This document shows positions 44,310-54,232 of a stretch of 64,000 nt of DNA, one piece after another. The DNA lies in NCBI RefSeq assembly GCF_025215095.1, contig NZ_JALHAP010000081.1:124001-188000 (forward strand), given 5' to 3'. The first letter of the stretch is position 1; each line of letters starts with the position of its first letter. The notes under the pieces are model-generated. The model was not told where the DNA came from, searched no databases, and saw only the letters and a program-made list of their open reading frames with translations. Position numbers and translations under genes: made by a program. Source of the stretch: Dryocola boscaweniae (GTDB taxonomy: Bacteria > Pseudomonadota > Gammaproteobacteria > Enterobacterales > Enterobacteriaceae).

Positions 44310-45579
44310 TTTATTGCGTCGTAATAAAAAAAATGAGGATGCGGGGATTGCCCGTACGGATATGGGATATCAGTTTGGTGCGCATACCGCCAGTGACATT
44401 GTCCGGGCGGCAAAACAGGATCGCTGGGAAGGATGGTTAGCGATAAGCCTTATCAGCGTGGCGTTAATGCTTGGCACACTGCTTTGGTCTGCTTTCTTCA
44501 ATATTGAAGAGGTAACAACAGGTTCGGCCAAAATTATCCCCAGCTCCCGCGAACAGGTTCTGCAAAGCCTGGAAGGGGGCATACTGGATGCGCTTCTTGT
44601 GCATGAAGGGGATACCGTAGAGAAAGGGCAGATTTTGGCTCGTATCGATCCCACGCGCGCGCAGGCATCGTTCAGGGAAAGTGCTAATCGACTGTTAGCG
44701 TTGAAAGCGCAGGCTGCACGCTTGTCCGCAGAGGCGACGGGTAAAACGCCCGACTTTCCGGATGAAGTTAAGGCCGAACCTGAACTCCTGCAAAGGGAAA
44801 TGGACGCTTATAAACTTCGTAAAAGGGCGCTGGATGAATCAGTTGCAGGCTTCGTGCGCACAAAGCAACTGATTCTAAAGGAACTTGCCATGGCGAAAGC
44901 GCTGGCGGCCCAGTCTTTGCTCTCAAAAACGGAAGTCCTGAAACTCGAGCGGCAGGCTAACGATACTGAATCGCAAATTGTTGAGCGTCGAAACCGCTAT
45001 CGTAGCGAGGCCAACGATGAGCTTTCGAAGGTAGAAGTTGAAATGTCGAGCCTCCAGGAAACGGCACAGGGCAGGCAGGATACGCTTGTAAGGACGGAGC
45101 TGCGCTCACCGGTGCGGGGCATTGTTAACAACATAAGAATCAACACCATCGGGGGCGTTATCCAGCCGGGTGCGGAAATTATGGAAGTTACGCCGCTGGA
45201 CGATCAGTTGCTTGTTGAGACAAAAATAAAACCCTCGGATGTGGCATTTTTGGCTCCTGGGCAAGAAGCCGTGGTTAAACTCTCTGCTTATGATTACTCA
45301 ATATATGGTGGGCTGAGCGGAAAAGTACAACATATTAGCCCGGGCGCATTAAAGGATGAGGATGCGAAAGCACCTAAAAAAGCAGCAGGAGGAGAAGAAA
45401 CGTATTATCGTGTGATGGTGCTAACCGAAAGTAATACGCTGGTTAAAAAAGGTAGCCGGGAATTGCGTGTTATTCCGGGTATGACGGCGACAGTTGATAT
45501 CAGAACCGGTGAGAAGAGCCTCCTTCAGTACCTTTTGCGCCCTTTACTGCGCGTTCAGGAAGCCTTTAGAGAAAAGTAA
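44302..45579 (+). CDS. bapD: Type I secretion membrane-fusion protein (HlyD family)
   Basis: Periplasmic adaptor (425 aa) joining the ABC exporter to the outer-membrane channel. Start at ATG 44302 with GAGGTGGAG upstream, overlapping the end of the ABC gene, so translation is coupled. One N-terminal transmembrane helix (~47–68), a lipoyl-like half (QSLEGGILDALLVHEGD), a long coiled-coil hairpin (~125–265), then the second lipoyl half and beta-barrel (TELRSPVRGIVNNI, IQPGAEIMEVTPLDDQLLVE) and the conserved HlyD C-terminal motif VIPGMTATVDIRTG. Last gene of the secretion operon; a terminator follows at 45706. Confidence 0.93.
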   Translation: MLNLLRRNKKNEDAGIARTDMGYQFGAHTASDIVRAAKQDRWEGWLAISLISVALMLGTLLWSAFFNIEEVTTGSAKIIPSSREQVLQSLEGGILDALLVHEGDTVEKGQILARIDPTRAQASFRESANRLLALKAQAARLSAEATGKTPDFPDEVKAEPELLQREMDAYKLRKRALDESVAGFVRTKQLILKELAMAKALAAQSLLSKTEVLKLERQANDTESQIVERRNRYRSEANDELSKVEVEMSSLQETAQGRQDTLVRTELRSPVRGIVNNIRINTIGGVIQPGAEIMEVTPLDDQLLVETKIKPSDVAFLAPGQEAVVKLSAYDYSIYGGLSGKVQHISPGALKDEDAKAPKKAAGGEETYYRVMVLTESNTLVKKGSRELRVIPGMTATVDIRTGEKSLLQYLLRPLLRVQEAFREK

Positions 45580-45705
45580 AATTTGATTATAATTAAGATA
45601 TTAACCACCCCAGAATAGTGATAAAATATCTAACGGTGAGAATGATTAATTCTCCAAAGTTGTTTGTATTAGATTGTAGAATAAACATGAAATATTAATT
45701 TCCCT

Positions 45706-45748
45706 TTGGCTATTTTGAACAGCCGTTGTTCAGAGTAGCCATTTTTTT
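45706..45748 (+). terminator. Terminator of the secretion operon
   Basis: TGGCTAtttTGAACA pairs with TGTTCAgAGTAGCCA around a short loop and is followed by seven T's. It lies 127 nt after the HlyD-like gene. Confidence 0.88.
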
Positions 45749-45860
45749 ATTATGCGTGCTGAAATTTCCTAAAACATCTCAAAACGTGTGAATATAATTG
45801 CAGACCTGATATTATGCTATATCACTTAAATTTCATGGACAGATAATAAAGGCGTAGATT

Positions 45861-46229
45861 ATGGTTAAAAAAGAGCGTGGACTGCCAGAAGGTTATTATC
45901 TTAATAAGGTAATAGTTGCGATTGTAATTGCCGCAATATGGCTGCTATTTAAAGTGAGTACAGGCTCTGAGGTTACAGGATACATGATGGCTTTTTCAGG
46001 GATATCAGTGTTGCTTTACCCCTATTCAAGATTCTTCTATGAAAAGATAATCAGCTATGTCGTTGCCGATAATAAATTATACTTCCCGGTGTTGGTGTTT
46101 ATTGTTGTGAAACTAATAACGATGTGCTTGTGCTGGTTCTTTTCATTCCTTATTGCTCCCGTGGGGCTTGCTTATCTGTTTTATTCCCGCCCAGTGTTTG
46201 ACTCTTCTCATAGCGACGGCCAGCCCTAA
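45861..46229 (+). CDS. Small integral membrane protein of unknown function
   Basis: 122 aa with about three to four transmembrane segments (~17–35, 42–58, 72–95, 96–110), a short positively charged N-terminus (MVKKERG) and a polar C-terminal tail. No family recognised. Weak ribosome site (AAAGGCG) before the ATG. It is a separate transcription unit: the secretion-operon terminator lies before it and its own strong terminator after it. AT-rich codon use like the regulators of this locus. Position suggests it belongs to the adhesin island, but no function can be claimed. Confidence 0.6.
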   Translation: MVKKERGLPEGYYLNKVIVAIVIAAIWLLFKVSTGSEVTGYMMAFSGISVLLYPYSRFFYEKIISYVVADNKLYFPVLVFIVVKLITMCLCWFFSFLIAPVGLAYLFYSRPVFDSSHSDGQP

Positions 46230-46243
46230 TTTTCGCCCAGGTA

Positions 46244-46268
46244 AAAACCACCTCCTAAAGGTGGTTTT
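46244..46268 (+). terminator. Terminator after the small membrane protein
   Basis: AAAACCACC-tcctaaa-GGTGGTTTT: a perfect 9-bp stem with a 7-nt loop, 14 nt after the stop. Confidence 0.88.
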
Positions 46269-46316
46269 AAGGTAACCTGCTGAAAAAAATTGAATTAATG
46301 TGTGAGGTGTTTATTC

Positions 46317-46784
46317 TCAGCGCTCGTTGTTATGACAATAAGCTAAAGGAAGACTGCCGTTGTAAATAACATAATCGCCATTTTTTTGCTTTATAATATT
46401 GTATTGAACAGATTTGTTTTTTTCGAGATAGAAAACATATATAAGCTTTTGCAGAACGGCATCATCCACCCTGTCGTTGTTTTCTTTGGAAACGTTTACG
46501 GAAGACATTTTGTAATTGTTATTTTTTTCGGTGAACGAAAAAAATAACAGTCGATTAAGGGTGAGTTTTTTATTTTGCTCATCTTTTACCTCTCCTCTTA
46601 ACGATGCTGTTCCTTCTTTTCCCGTAAACGTAAAACGGAGCATTGCCCTTAAATATGTATCACTATTGTTTGCCTGGAAGTGAGCCGTACAAGAAAAAAA
46701 ACGTGCCTGATGTGTGCGATACATAAAAAATGCCACAAAAAAGCAAATTATCACTAATGTCGTAGCGAAATAGAGTTTTTTCAT
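46317..46784 (-). CDS. Small membrane-anchored periplasmic protein, ToxS-like partner
   Basis: 155 aa from the ATG at 46784, whose first bases overlap the stop of the upstream regulator gene (ATGA), so the two are translationally coupled; GTGAGGG serves as ribosome site. One N-terminal transmembrane helix (~4–22, FATTLVIICFFVAFFMY) and a ~130-residue periplasmic domain with two Cys (FFSC near residue 32 and AYC near the end). No sequence family recognised. The organisation, a ToxR/CadC-like membrane regulator followed by a small single-pass periplasmic protein, resembles toxRS-type pairs, hence the suggested partner role. Confidence 0.68.
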   Translation of the reverse strand: MKKLYFATTLVIICFFVAFFMYRTHQARFFSCTAHFQANNSDTYLRAMLRFTFTGKEGTASLRGEVKDEQNKKLTLNRLLFFSFTEKNNNYKMSSVNVSKENNDRVDDAVLQKLIYVFYLEKNKSVQYNIIKQKNGDYVIYNGSLPLAYCHNNER

Positions 46785-47548
46785 GACGCCCTCACTCCTC
46801 TTAACAATAAAGAAACGCAATGTGGTTTGTCACCATTTATTGGTTTATTGCATGCTAATATTGTTGCCGAATGCATTATACTATAAGCAGTAATATAGAT
46901 GTGTGGGAATTTAGAACAGTTAGGGTTTAACTGCTCAAGTACCTTTTCATGAATGTCTTTTTCTTGCATATCATCATTAATATAAACCAGGCAGGCGCCA
47001 ATTTTTTTGTAAAAAACAAATGACTCAGAGACTTGCTTTTTAGGCGGTAAATTAATTACAACGAGAAAAATTATGGCGGCCAGAATAACATAACTAAGGG
47101 ATATAAATTTATGTTTATTATTTATTATTGGCTTTAACAAAAGTGGTTTATTTTTAATGGTGCTCTCTGCGATAGAAATCTCTTCCGTGGTTTCATCCGC
47201 CTGAATATTGTCGGAAATTATTTCTTCCACAGCGATGTTTAAATTAAAAATAAAACCTTTTTTAGGGACGGTGTTAATCCAGTTACCTGCGTTGCCATCC
47301 ATGATTTTTAGCGTCTTGCGCAATATACTTATATTTTGGTAGAGATTATTAGGCGTGATCTCGCTGTGTTGCTCTCCCCACGCGAATTCAAATAATTCTT
47401 GTTGCGTGACAAGTCTTCTATTCGCCAGCAACGCTAACAGGCACCGGCCGGCTGATACCGGTAATGAGATGGGTTGTCCTCCATTTTCTCTATTTACCAG
47501 TTGATATAGTTCGGGGCAGAACTCAATATTTTTATTTATCAGATACAT
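46781..47548 (-). CDS. Membrane-bound winged-helix regulator (ToxR/CadC type)
   Basis: 255 aa. N-terminal cytoplasmic winged helix (~20–105: RLVTQQELFEFAW then NNLYQNISILRKTLK and INTVPKKGFIF), an acidic linker, one transmembrane helix (~165–187) and a short periplasmic domain of about 65 residues with four Cys (ACLVYIN, NPNC, LACN, PHC). This is the layout of CadC, ToxR and MarT, which read periplasmic signals and bind DNA directly at the membrane. It points away from the adhesin operon but lies at its border, so control of the adhesin is plausible. Coupled to the following small gene. Confidence 0.83.
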   Translation of the reverse strand: MYLINKNIEFCPELYQLVNRENGGQPISLPVSAGRCLLALLANRRLVTQQELFEFAWGEQHSEITPNNLYQNISILRKTLKIMDGNAGNWINTVPKKGFIFNLNIAVEEIISDNIQADETTEEISIAESTIKNKPLLLKPIINNKHKFISLSYVILAAIIFLVVINLPPKKQVSESFVFYKKIGACLVYINDDMQEKDIHEKVLEQLNPNCSKFPHIYITAYSIMHSATILACNKPINGDKPHCVSLLLRGVRAS

Positions 47549-47999
47549 AGATCCTTCGCGACTCTAATTTTTAGCGTTTAGATTAAAAGGTTCTGTAGAT
47601 TTCTTTTAGCGCAGATAAACATTACCACAATTAATGTAAAGTGTTTAACGCCATTTTTGCGGCGTATGTCTGTTAAATTTATTTTGATGCACGGGCAGGC
47701 CTGACAAAAACAGAGATAATATGGCGGCAACCTGTAAGAGATATAAAACCTGACTTTTGCAATGCACAGATAATTTAAGGGTAACGGAAAAACGAGCTTA
47801 ACGATATATTGCTCTCTAATTTAACCGCGTTTGCACCGGACACGACTGTTTTTCAGTTCACAGATTTAAACGTTTGTGTTTCTCCCACCGAAGCACGATG
47901 TTTCCTCTGCAATAATATTTATGGGGAGAATCCATCGCCACCCTGACGATGGACTCTCTTCGCAATTGAAGTTATAGAGAACAGAGGCTAAATACGCAA
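47549..47999. other. Intergenic region between gor and the ToxR-like gene
   Basis: 451 nt with no convincing gene. It should contain the promoter of the ToxR-like gene near 47560–47700. A hairpin lies at 47926–47957 (TCCATCG...CGATGGA core, 12-bp stem with one mismatch), 43 nt past the gor stop, and may mark the end of the gor transcript. Confidence 0.5.
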
Positions 48000-49352
48000 T
48001 CAGCGCATAGTCACGAACTCTTCTGCGCCGGTCGGGTGAATCGCGACGGTGTTGTCGAAATCTTTCTTGGTTGCGCCCATTTTCAGCGCTACCGCAAAGC
48101 CTTGCAGCATTTCATCCATACCATAGCCGATGCCGTGGATGCCGACGATCTTCTCATCGTCACCCGCACATACCAGCTTCATGCGGCATGGCTGACGGTG
48201 AGAGGTTACAGCGGTGTACATCGCCGTGAAGGAAGATTTATAGGCCTTCACGTTGGCGTCGCCGTACTGCTCGCGCGCCTGGGGTTCAGTTAAGCCCACG
48301 GTGCCGATTGGTGGGTGGCTGAATACCACGGTTGGGATATTGCTGAAGTCCAGATGCTCGTCCGGCTTATTGTTAAACAAGCGCTCGGACAGACGGCGGC
48401 CCGCAGCAACGGCGACAGGCGTCAGTTCCACCGCCCCGGTGTTATCGCCCACGGCGTAAATACCGGATACGTTGGTATTCTGGAATTTATCGACTTCAAT
48501 GTAACCTTTGGCGTTGGTTTTCACGCCTGTAACAGCAAGGTTTAAATTATCCGTCGCAGGTTCGCGGCCAATCGCCCAGATCAGGCAATCTACCGTTTCT
48601 GAACGGCCATCTTCCAGATGCAGAGTCAGGCTGCCATCGGTATTTTTTTCAAGTGCTTTTGGCACCGCCTGGGTGTGCAGCGTAGGCCCTTCGGTGTCAA
48701 TAACTTCCAGTAACGTTTCAACGATCAACGGGTCGAAAGTACGCAGCGGCGCGTGTTTACGCACGAACAGGTGGGTTTCAGAACCCAGCGCGTTGACCAC
48801 GCCTGCGATTTCCACGGCGATATAACCCGCGCCAACCACGGCAACGCGTTTTGGCAGCGCTGGCAGCGCGAAGAAGCCGTCGGAATCAATGCCGTGCTCC
48901 ACGCCTGGAATGTTCGGATGGCCTGGACGGCCGCCGGTGGCGATAAGAATATGGTCAGCGGTAATGGTTTCGCCATTCACTTCCACAGTGTGCGCATCAA
49001 CAAATTTGGCAAAACCGCGGATCACGTCGACGTTGTTTTTGCCCAGCACGTTGTCATAAGAGGTATGGATACGGTCGATGTACGCGGTACGGCTGGCAAT
49101 CAATTTATCCCAGTCGAAGTTATTCACCGTGGTATCAAACCCGTAATCAGGACCGTAGTTATGAATGGCTTCGGCGATTTGCGCCGCGTGCCACATGACC
49201 TTCTTCGGAACGCAGCCTACGTTCACGCAGGTACCGCCCAAATCTTTTGCCTCAATCAATGCGCATTTTTTCCCATACATTGCCGCACGGTTGATAGAGG
49301 CGATACCGCCGCTGCCGCCGCCAATGGCGAGGTAGTCATAATGTTTGGTCAT
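48000..49352 (-). CDS. gor: Glutathione reductase Gor
   Basis: Cytoplasmic NADPH-dependent flavoenzyme (450 aa, identical length to E. coli) that regenerates reduced glutathione. FAD motif GGGSGG at the N-terminus, redox-active pair C42/C47 in [18 protein letters not shown] motif [11 protein letters not shown] (~174) with downstream Arg residues, and the C-terminal interface [12 protein letters not shown] with the catalytic His. It marks the right border of the accessory region: in E. coli the same gene adjoins arsRBC and the acid-fitness island. Confidence 0.97.
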   Translation of the reverse strand: MTKHYDYLAIGGGSGGIASINRAAMYGKKCALIEAKDLGGTCVNVGCVPKKVMWHAAQIAEAIHNYGPDYGFDTTVNNFDWDKLIASRTAYIDRIHTSYDNVLGKNNVDVIRGFAKFVDAHTVEVNGETITADHILIATGGRPGHPNIPGVEHGIDSDGFFALPALPKRVAVVGAGYIAVEIAGVVNALGSETHLFVRKHAPLRTFDPLIVETLLEVIDTEGPTLHTQAVPKALEKNTDGSLTLHLEDGRSETVDCLIWAIGREPATDNLNLAVTGVKTNAKGYIEVDKFQNTNVSGIYAVGDNTGAVELTPVAVAAGRRLSERLFNNKPDEHLDFSNIPTVVFSHPPIGTVGLTEPQAREQYGDANVKAYKSSFTAMYTAVTSHRQPCRMKLVCAGDDEKIVGIHGIGYGMDEMLQGFAVALKMGATKKDFDNTVAIHPTGAEEFVTMR

Positions 49353-49577
49353 CTGCAGGTTTCCATGAGTGAGAAAAATAATTGCCAGGATTGTAACGCG
49401 TTAGCTCACAAAGCCGCAAAGGGTGCTTCTATGGCTGTGATAGGGCGAGACTATTTCGAGGAAATATCTCAAATTAGGCCCTGAGAGATAGCGATTATAT
49501 TGCGGTTGTATATAAACTGCTCATTCAGGACGTTTAGCGGCAGCAAAGGAAGGGGAAGCCTTATTTCCGTATCACCT

Positions 49578-50282
49578 ATGAATGATCACCAAACCAAAAA
49601 AGATACTCTCTTATGGGGTGTCTGGCTGATCTGGGCTATTACGCTTGCCTGTTACGTATTCCATTGGTCAGCGGTGATGCTTATTACCGTCGTATCGCTA
49701 TTTCCTGTCGTCTTACTTCGCCAGATAAAAATCAAACAAGGAAAGAATATGTTTAAAAAGAAAAATCAGGAGCTCGTTGGAAATAATATGTCTACTAACG
49801 CCTTAACAGAACACTCAGCCCCGGCGGCAGAAAGCGATAAGCATGTCGCTCCCCAATCTGCCCGTCGTTGTACGGTCGTGGCGCAGGGCACTCTTTTTAC
49901 CGGCAACATTAATCTCGAAGGCGATATTCACGTTTATGGGAAAATCCTCGGCAATATCAACCTTACGAATGGCATATTGCACGTGATGCGCGATGGATTT
50001 ATTGAAGGCGAATTTACCGCGCCCAATATTATTATTAACGGAAATGTTCAGGGAACCTGTATCGGCGAGAAAATAGAAATCCTCGAACACGGCGAAATGA
50101 ATGGCTTGAGCCGCAGCGCTGCCTTCTCGATTCGCCCCGGCGGATGTTTTATCGGGCACTCAGAACGCCTGCCCGAGGCGCAGAGAGAAAAGGAACCAGA
50201 GCACATTTTTAAAATGAAGAAGAACCAGCAGGATATGGCCGTAGAAGACGCCACGGTTATCGCGCTGGTTCAGGGCGAATAG
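49578..50282 (+). CDS. Bactofilin (CcmA-like) with two possible starts
   Basis: Polymer-forming cytoskeletal protein. From ATG 49578 (234 aa) it has two N-terminal transmembrane segments (~10–50: WGVWLIWAITLACYVF, VMLITVVSLFPVVLL). An internal in-frame ATG at 49749 (177 aa, MFKKKNQ) has a much better ribosome site (AAGGAAAGAAT) and would give a soluble form. The bactofilin beta-helix core is ~130–210 (GTLFTGNINLEGDIHVYGKI, NGNVQGTC). Proteus CcmA is made in a full-length membrane form and an N-terminally shortened form, which this arrangement resembles. No good ribosome site is seen for 49578. Probable role in cell shape or envelope organisation. Confidence 0.82.
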   Translation: MNDHQTKKDTLLWGVWLIWAITLACYVFHWSAVMLITVVSLFPVVLLRQIKIKQGKNMFKKKNQELVGNNMSTNALTEHSAPAAESDKHVAPQSARRCTVVAQGTLFTGNINLEGDIHVYGKILGNINLTNGILHVMRDGFIEGEFTAPNIIINGNVQGTCIGEKIEILEHGEMNGLSRSAAFSIRPGGCFIGHSERLPEAQREKEPEHIFKMKKNQQDMAVEDATVIALVQGE

Positions 50283-50287
50283 CGGAT

Positions 50288-51130
50288 TTATTCTGGCACG
50301 ATCCAACTCAGTGTCGTTGAACCGGTGCCTGCCGGGACCAGCGTTTTGTGCAGCCATGGCAGCACGTTTGCCATTTGCTGCTCAAGCTTCCACGGTGGGT
50401 TGATGACTATCATGCCCGAAGCCGTCATGCCGCGCTGATCGCTATCCGGACGCACCGCGAGTTCAATTTGCAGGATGCGACGAATGCCGGTTTCTTCCAG
50501 CTCACGAATCATGCGTTTAATTTGCTGGCGCAGCACAACCGGATACCACAGCGCATAGGTGCCGGTGGCGAAACGTTTGTAACCTTCGCTAATGCCTTTC
50601 ACCACGTCCTGGTAGTCGGTTTTAATCTCATACGGCGGATCGATAAGAATCAGGCCACGACGGGACGCCGGCGGCAGTTTGGATTTTAACTGCATATAGC
50701 CGTCGGCGCGTTCAACGCGGGCACGATTGTCTTTCTGGAACTCAGAGCGCAACAGCGGAAAATCAGAAGGGTGCAGCTCGGTGAGTTGCAGGCTGTCTTG
50801 CTCGCGTAGCAGATGGCGCGCAATCAGCGGCGAACCCGGGTAGTAGCGCAACTGGCCGCTTTGGTTGAATGCTTTAACGGCGCTGATGTACGGCTCCAGC
50901 TCTTCCGGCAAATCGTCCTGCTGCCAGATGCGGGCGATGCCTTCGAGATATTCACCGGTGCGTTCGGCGTGTTCGCCGCTCAGTTTGTATCGGCCTGCGC
51001 CTGCGTGAGTATCGAGATAGAGGAACGGTTTCTCTTTCTCTTTTAAGGATTCAAGGATCAGGCTTTGAACGGTGTGTTTCAGTACGTCGGCGTGATTGCC
51101 GGCGTGAAAGCTGTGGCGATAACTGAGCAT
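50288..51130 (-). CDS. rlmJ: 23S rRNA A2030 N6-methyltransferase RlmJ
   Basis: Cytoplasmic rRNA methyltransferase acting on A2030 of 23S rRNA. Start set at 51130 (MLSYRHSFHAGNHADVLKH), giving 280 aa as in E. coli; the open frame continues 26 codons upstream without similarity. SAM-binding region around LDTHAGAGRY, catalytic LIDPPYE motif of N6-adenine methyltransferases. Convergent with the bactofilin gene (stops 5 nt apart) and divergent from prlC. Confidence 0.96.
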   Translation of the reverse strand: MLSYRHSFHAGNHADVLKHTVQSLILESLKEKEKPFLYLDTHAGAGRYKLSGEHAERTGEYLEGIARIWQQDDLPEELEPYISAVKAFNQSGQLRYYPGSPLIARHLLREQDSLQLTELHPSDFPLLRSEFQKDNRARVERADGYMQLKSKLPPASRRGLILIDPPYEIKTDYQDVVKGISEGYKRFATGTYALWYPVVLRQQIKRMIRELEETGIRRILQIELAVRPDSDQRGMTASGMIVINPPWKLEQQMANVLPWLHKTLVPAGTGSTTLSWIVPE

Positions 51131-51299
51131 GGCTTGCAGGGTTTCCAAAAGACTAAGAAGGACTACGTAATCTGCACAGTATACAGCCTTATGCTTATCG
51201 CCTGGCATTGAAATTAACTACACTAAGCCTCATGTTAGTTAGATTGCCTTTGTAGCGCTAGCGGAGCGCTCAACTTATCGGATACCAGGAATCGCGCAT

Positions 51300-53342
51300 A
51301 TGACCAATCCATTGTTGACCCCTTTCGATCTGCCTCCTTTTTCCAGTCTGCTTCCTGAACACGTTGTCCCGGCCGTACAAAAAGCGTTGGATGATTGCCG
51401 CGAGAAAGTAGAAAGCGTTGTGGCGCAGGGCGCGCCTTACCGTTGGGAGAATCTCTGCCAGCCGCTGGCGGAAGTGGACGATCGCCTGGGCCGTATCTTT
51501 TCGCCGGTAAGCCATCTCAATTCCGTGCAGAACAGCCCGGAACTGCGCGAAGCTTACGAACAAACGTTGCCGCTGCTTTCTGAATACAGCACATGGGTTG
51601 GTCAGCACGAAGGTTTATATCAGGCATATCGTGATTTGCGCGACGGCGCTTACTACGCGGATCTGAGCGTTGCGGAGAAAAAAGCCGTTGATAACGCGCT
51701 GCGTGATTTCGAGCTTTCCGGTATCGGCCTGCCGAAAGAGAAACAAAAGCGTTATGGCGAAATCGCCGCGCGCCTGTCCGAGCTGGGTTCCACCTATAGC
51801 AACAACGTGCTCGACGCGACCATGGGCTGGACGAAGCTTATCACCGACGAAGCGCAACTTTCTGGCATGCCGGAAAGCGCGCTGGCGGCGGCGCGCGCCC
51901 AGGCAGAAGCAAAAGAGCAACAGGGCTGGCTGCTGACGCTGGATATCCCAAGCTATTTGCCAGTGCTCACTTACTGTGACAACCGCGAACTGCGTGAAGA
52001 GATGTACCGCGCTTATTCAACTCGCGCTTCCGATCAGGGGCCAAATGCGGGCAAGTGGGACAACACGCCGGTAATGGAAGAAATTCTGGCGCTGCGCCAC
52101 GAGCTGGCAGAACTGCTGGGCTTTGGCAACTACGCGGAAAAATCGCTGGCGACCAAAATGGCGGAAAACCCGCAGCAGGTGCTGGAGTTCCTGACCGACC
52201 TTGCGAAACGTGCGCGTCCGCAAGGGGAAGCCGAACTGGCGCAACTGCGTGCGTTTGCGAAGAAAGAATTCGGCGTTGATGAGCTGGAACCGTGGGACCT
52301 CACTTACTACAGCGAGAAGCAAAAACAGCACCTGTACAGCATCAGCGACGAGCAACTGCGTCCTTACTTCCCGGAAAACCGTGTCGTGGCGGGCCTGTTC
52401 GAAGTGGTGAAACGTATTTACGGCATCACCGCCAAAGAGCGAAAAGATATCGACGTCTGGCATCAGGACGTGCGTTTCTTTGATCTATATGACGAAAAAG
52501 GCTCCCTGCGCGGCAGCTTCTACCTCGACCTGTATGCCCGTGAAAATAAACGCGGCGGAGCGTGGATGGACGACTGCGTCGGCCAGATGCGTAAAGCGGA
52601 CGGCACGCTGCAAAAGCCTGTCGCTTACCTGACCTGTAACTTTAACCGTCCGGTGAATGGCAAACCTGCGCTGTTTACCCATGACGAAGTGATCACCCTG
52701 TTCCATGAGTTCGGCCACGGCCTGCACCATATGCTGACGCAGGTTGAAACGGCGGGCGTTTCCGGCATTAACGGCGTGCCGTGGGATGCTGTCGAGCTGC
52801 CAAGCCAGTTCATGGAAAACTGGTGCTGGGAGCCGGACGCGCTGGCGTTTATCTCCGGCCACTTCGAAACCGGCGAACCGCTGCCAAAAGAGCTGCTGGA
52901 TAAAATGCTGGCGGCGAAGAATTATCAGGCGGCGCTATTTATTCTGCGTCAGTTAGAGTTCGGCCTGTTCGACTTCCGTCTGCATGCGGAGTTTAACCCT
53001 GAGCAGGGCGCGAAGGTGCTCGAAACTCTGGCGGAAATTAAAAAACAGGTCGCCGTGGTGCCAGGACCTAAGTGGGGGCGTTTCCCACACGCTTTCAGCC
53101 ATATTTTTGCAGGCGGTTACGCGGCGGGTTACTACAGCTATCTATGGGCAGACGTGCTGGCGGCGGATGCCTATTCCCGCTTCGAAGAAGAAGGGATCTT
53201 TAACCGCGAAACCGGGCAGTCCTTCCTGGATAACATCCTGACCCGTGGCGGTTCTGAAGAGCCTATGGAATTGTTCAAACGCTTCCGTGGACGCGAGCCA
53301 CAACTGGATGCCATGCTTGCCCATTACGGCATTAAGGGCTGA
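51300..53342 (+). CDS. prlC: Oligopeptidase A
   Basis: Cytoplasmic M3-family zinc metallopeptidase (680 aa, E. coli length) that degrades oligopeptides and cleaved signal peptides. The HEXXH site is H469-E470-F-G-H473 in [12 protein letters not shown], with the third ligand Glu downstream in the [10 protein letters not shown] segment. ATG start after a weak GATACCAGGA site. It forms a two-gene unit with rsmJ (8 nt apart), as in E. coli. Confidence 0.97.
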   Translation: MTNPLLTPFDLPPFSSLLPEHVVPAVQKALDDCREKVESVVAQGAPYRWENLCQPLAEVDDRLGRIFSPVSHLNSVQNSPELREAYEQTLPLLSEYSTWVGQHEGLYQAYRDLRDGAYYADLSVAEKKAVDNALRDFELSGIGLPKEKQKRYGEIAARLSELGSTYSNNVLDATMGWTKLITDEAQLSGMPESALAAARAQAEAKEQQGWLLTLDIPSYLPVLTYCDNRELREEMYRAYSTRASDQGPNAGKWDNTPVMEEILALRHELAELLGFGNYAEKSLATKMAENPQQVLEFLTDLAKRARPQGEAELAQLRAFAKKEFGVDELEPWDLTYYSEKQKQHLYSISDEQLRPYFPENRVVAGLFEVVKRIYGITAKERKDIDVWHQDVRFFDLYDEKGSLRGSFYLDLYARENKRGGAWMDDCVGQMRKADGTLQKPVAYLTCNFNRPVNGKPALFTHDEVITLFHEFGHGLHHMLTQVETAGVSGINGVPWDAVELPSQFMENWCWEPDALAFISGHFETGEPLPKELLDKMLAAKNYQAALFILRQLEFGLFDFRLHAEFNPEQGAKVLETLAEIKKQVAVVPGPKWGRFPHAFSHIFAGGYAAGYYSYLWADVLAADAYSRFEEEGIFNRETGQSFLDNILTRGGSEEPMELFKRFRGREPQLDAMLAHYGIKG

Positions 53343-53350
53343 ACTATTTC

Positions 53351-54115
53351 GTGAAAATCTGTTTATTAACTGAAACAGGCGCCGATTCCGGCGCCTTATC
53401 TCTTTTGAGCGCACGCTGGGGGCTTACGCATGACGAAGATGCGCTGATGGCGCTGGTGCTAACCCCTGAACATCTGGAACTACGCAAACGCGATGAGCCA
53501 AAACTTGGCGGCATTTTTGTCGATTTTGTCTCAGGTGCGATGGCGCATCGCCGTAAATTCGGCGGCGGGCGAGGTGAAGCGGTAGCAAAAGCCGTGGGGA
53601 TCAAAAGCGGCTATCTGCCAAACGTAGTAGATGCGACGGCAGGGCTTGGGCGCGATGCTTTCGTGCTGGCGTCTGTTGGCTGCCGGGTGCGGATGTTAGA
53701 GCGTAACCCGGTAGTCGCCGCACTGCTTGATGACGGCCTGCGCCGTGGCTATCAGGATGTGGAAATCGGCGGCTGGTTGCAGGAGCGCTTACAGCTTATT
53801 CACGCTTCAAGCCTTACCGCGCTAAGCGATATCACACCGCGCCCGGAAGTGGTTTATCTCGACCCGATGTTCCCGCATAAGCAGAAAAGCGCGCTGGTGA
53901 AAAAAGAGATGCGAGTATTTCAGTCGCTGGTGGGGCCGGATGAGGACGCGGACGGACTGCTCGAACCCGCCCGTCGCCTTGCAACAAAACGAGTTGTAGT
54001 GAAGCGTCCGGATTACGCCCCCCCGCTTGGCGGCGTGGAAACCCATAATGCCGTTGTGACCAAAGGCCACCGTTTTGATATTTATTCCGGGACGGCAGAC
54101 ACAACGCTGGAGTAA
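53351..54115 (+). CDS. rsmJ: 16S rRNA G1516 N2-methyltransferase RsmJ, GTG start
   Basis: SAM-dependent methyltransferase (254 aa) for G1516 of 16S rRNA. SAM site [17 protein letters not shown], then [15 protein letters not shown] and the catalytic YLDPMFPHK motif. The start is GTG, 8 nt after the prlC stop, so it is probably translated from the prlC mRNA. REP-like repeats follow the gene. Confidence 0.96.
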   Translation: MKICLLTETGADSGALSLLSARWGLTHDEDALMALVLTPEHLELRKRDEPKLGGIFVDFVSGAMAHRRKFGGGRGEAVAKAVGIKSGYLPNVVDATAGLGRDAFVLASVGCRVRMLERNPVVAALLDDGLRRGYQDVEIGGWLQERLQLIHASSLTALSDITPRPEVVYLDPMFPHKQKSALVKKEMRVFQSLVGPDEDADGLLEPARRLATKRVVVKRPDYAPPLGGVETHNAVVTKGHRFDIYSGTADTTLE

Positions 54116-54123
54116 AGAAATCT

Positions 54124-54211
54124 GTAGGGCGGATAAGCTTGCGTCATCCGCCGCTATTTTAGAAGGGCCGGCATTGTCAGGTGGATAGCGTTATCGCTTA
54201 TCCACCCTACG
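54124..54211. repeat. Inverted pair of REP-like elements between rsmJ and uspA
   Basis: Two related palindromes, GTAGGGCGGATAAGC... (54124–54152) and ...GCTTATCCACCCTAC (54179–54210), in opposite orientation between convergent genes. Confidence 0.75.
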
Positions 54212-54232
54212 ATTTACCGAACAAAATTAAGC

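Noticed and set aside
21040..47999. Mobile-element borders (IS, integrase, tRNA att site) around the adhesin island
   Set aside because: No transposase or integrase gene, tRNA gene or flanking direct repeat could be found at either edge.
48753..49484. 243-codon plus-strand frame opposite gor
   Set aside because: Shadow frame of a highly conserved enzyme gene.
51131..51208. N-terminal extension of rlmJ
   Set aside because: The MLSYRHSF start gives the exact E. coli length; upstream residues show no conservation.
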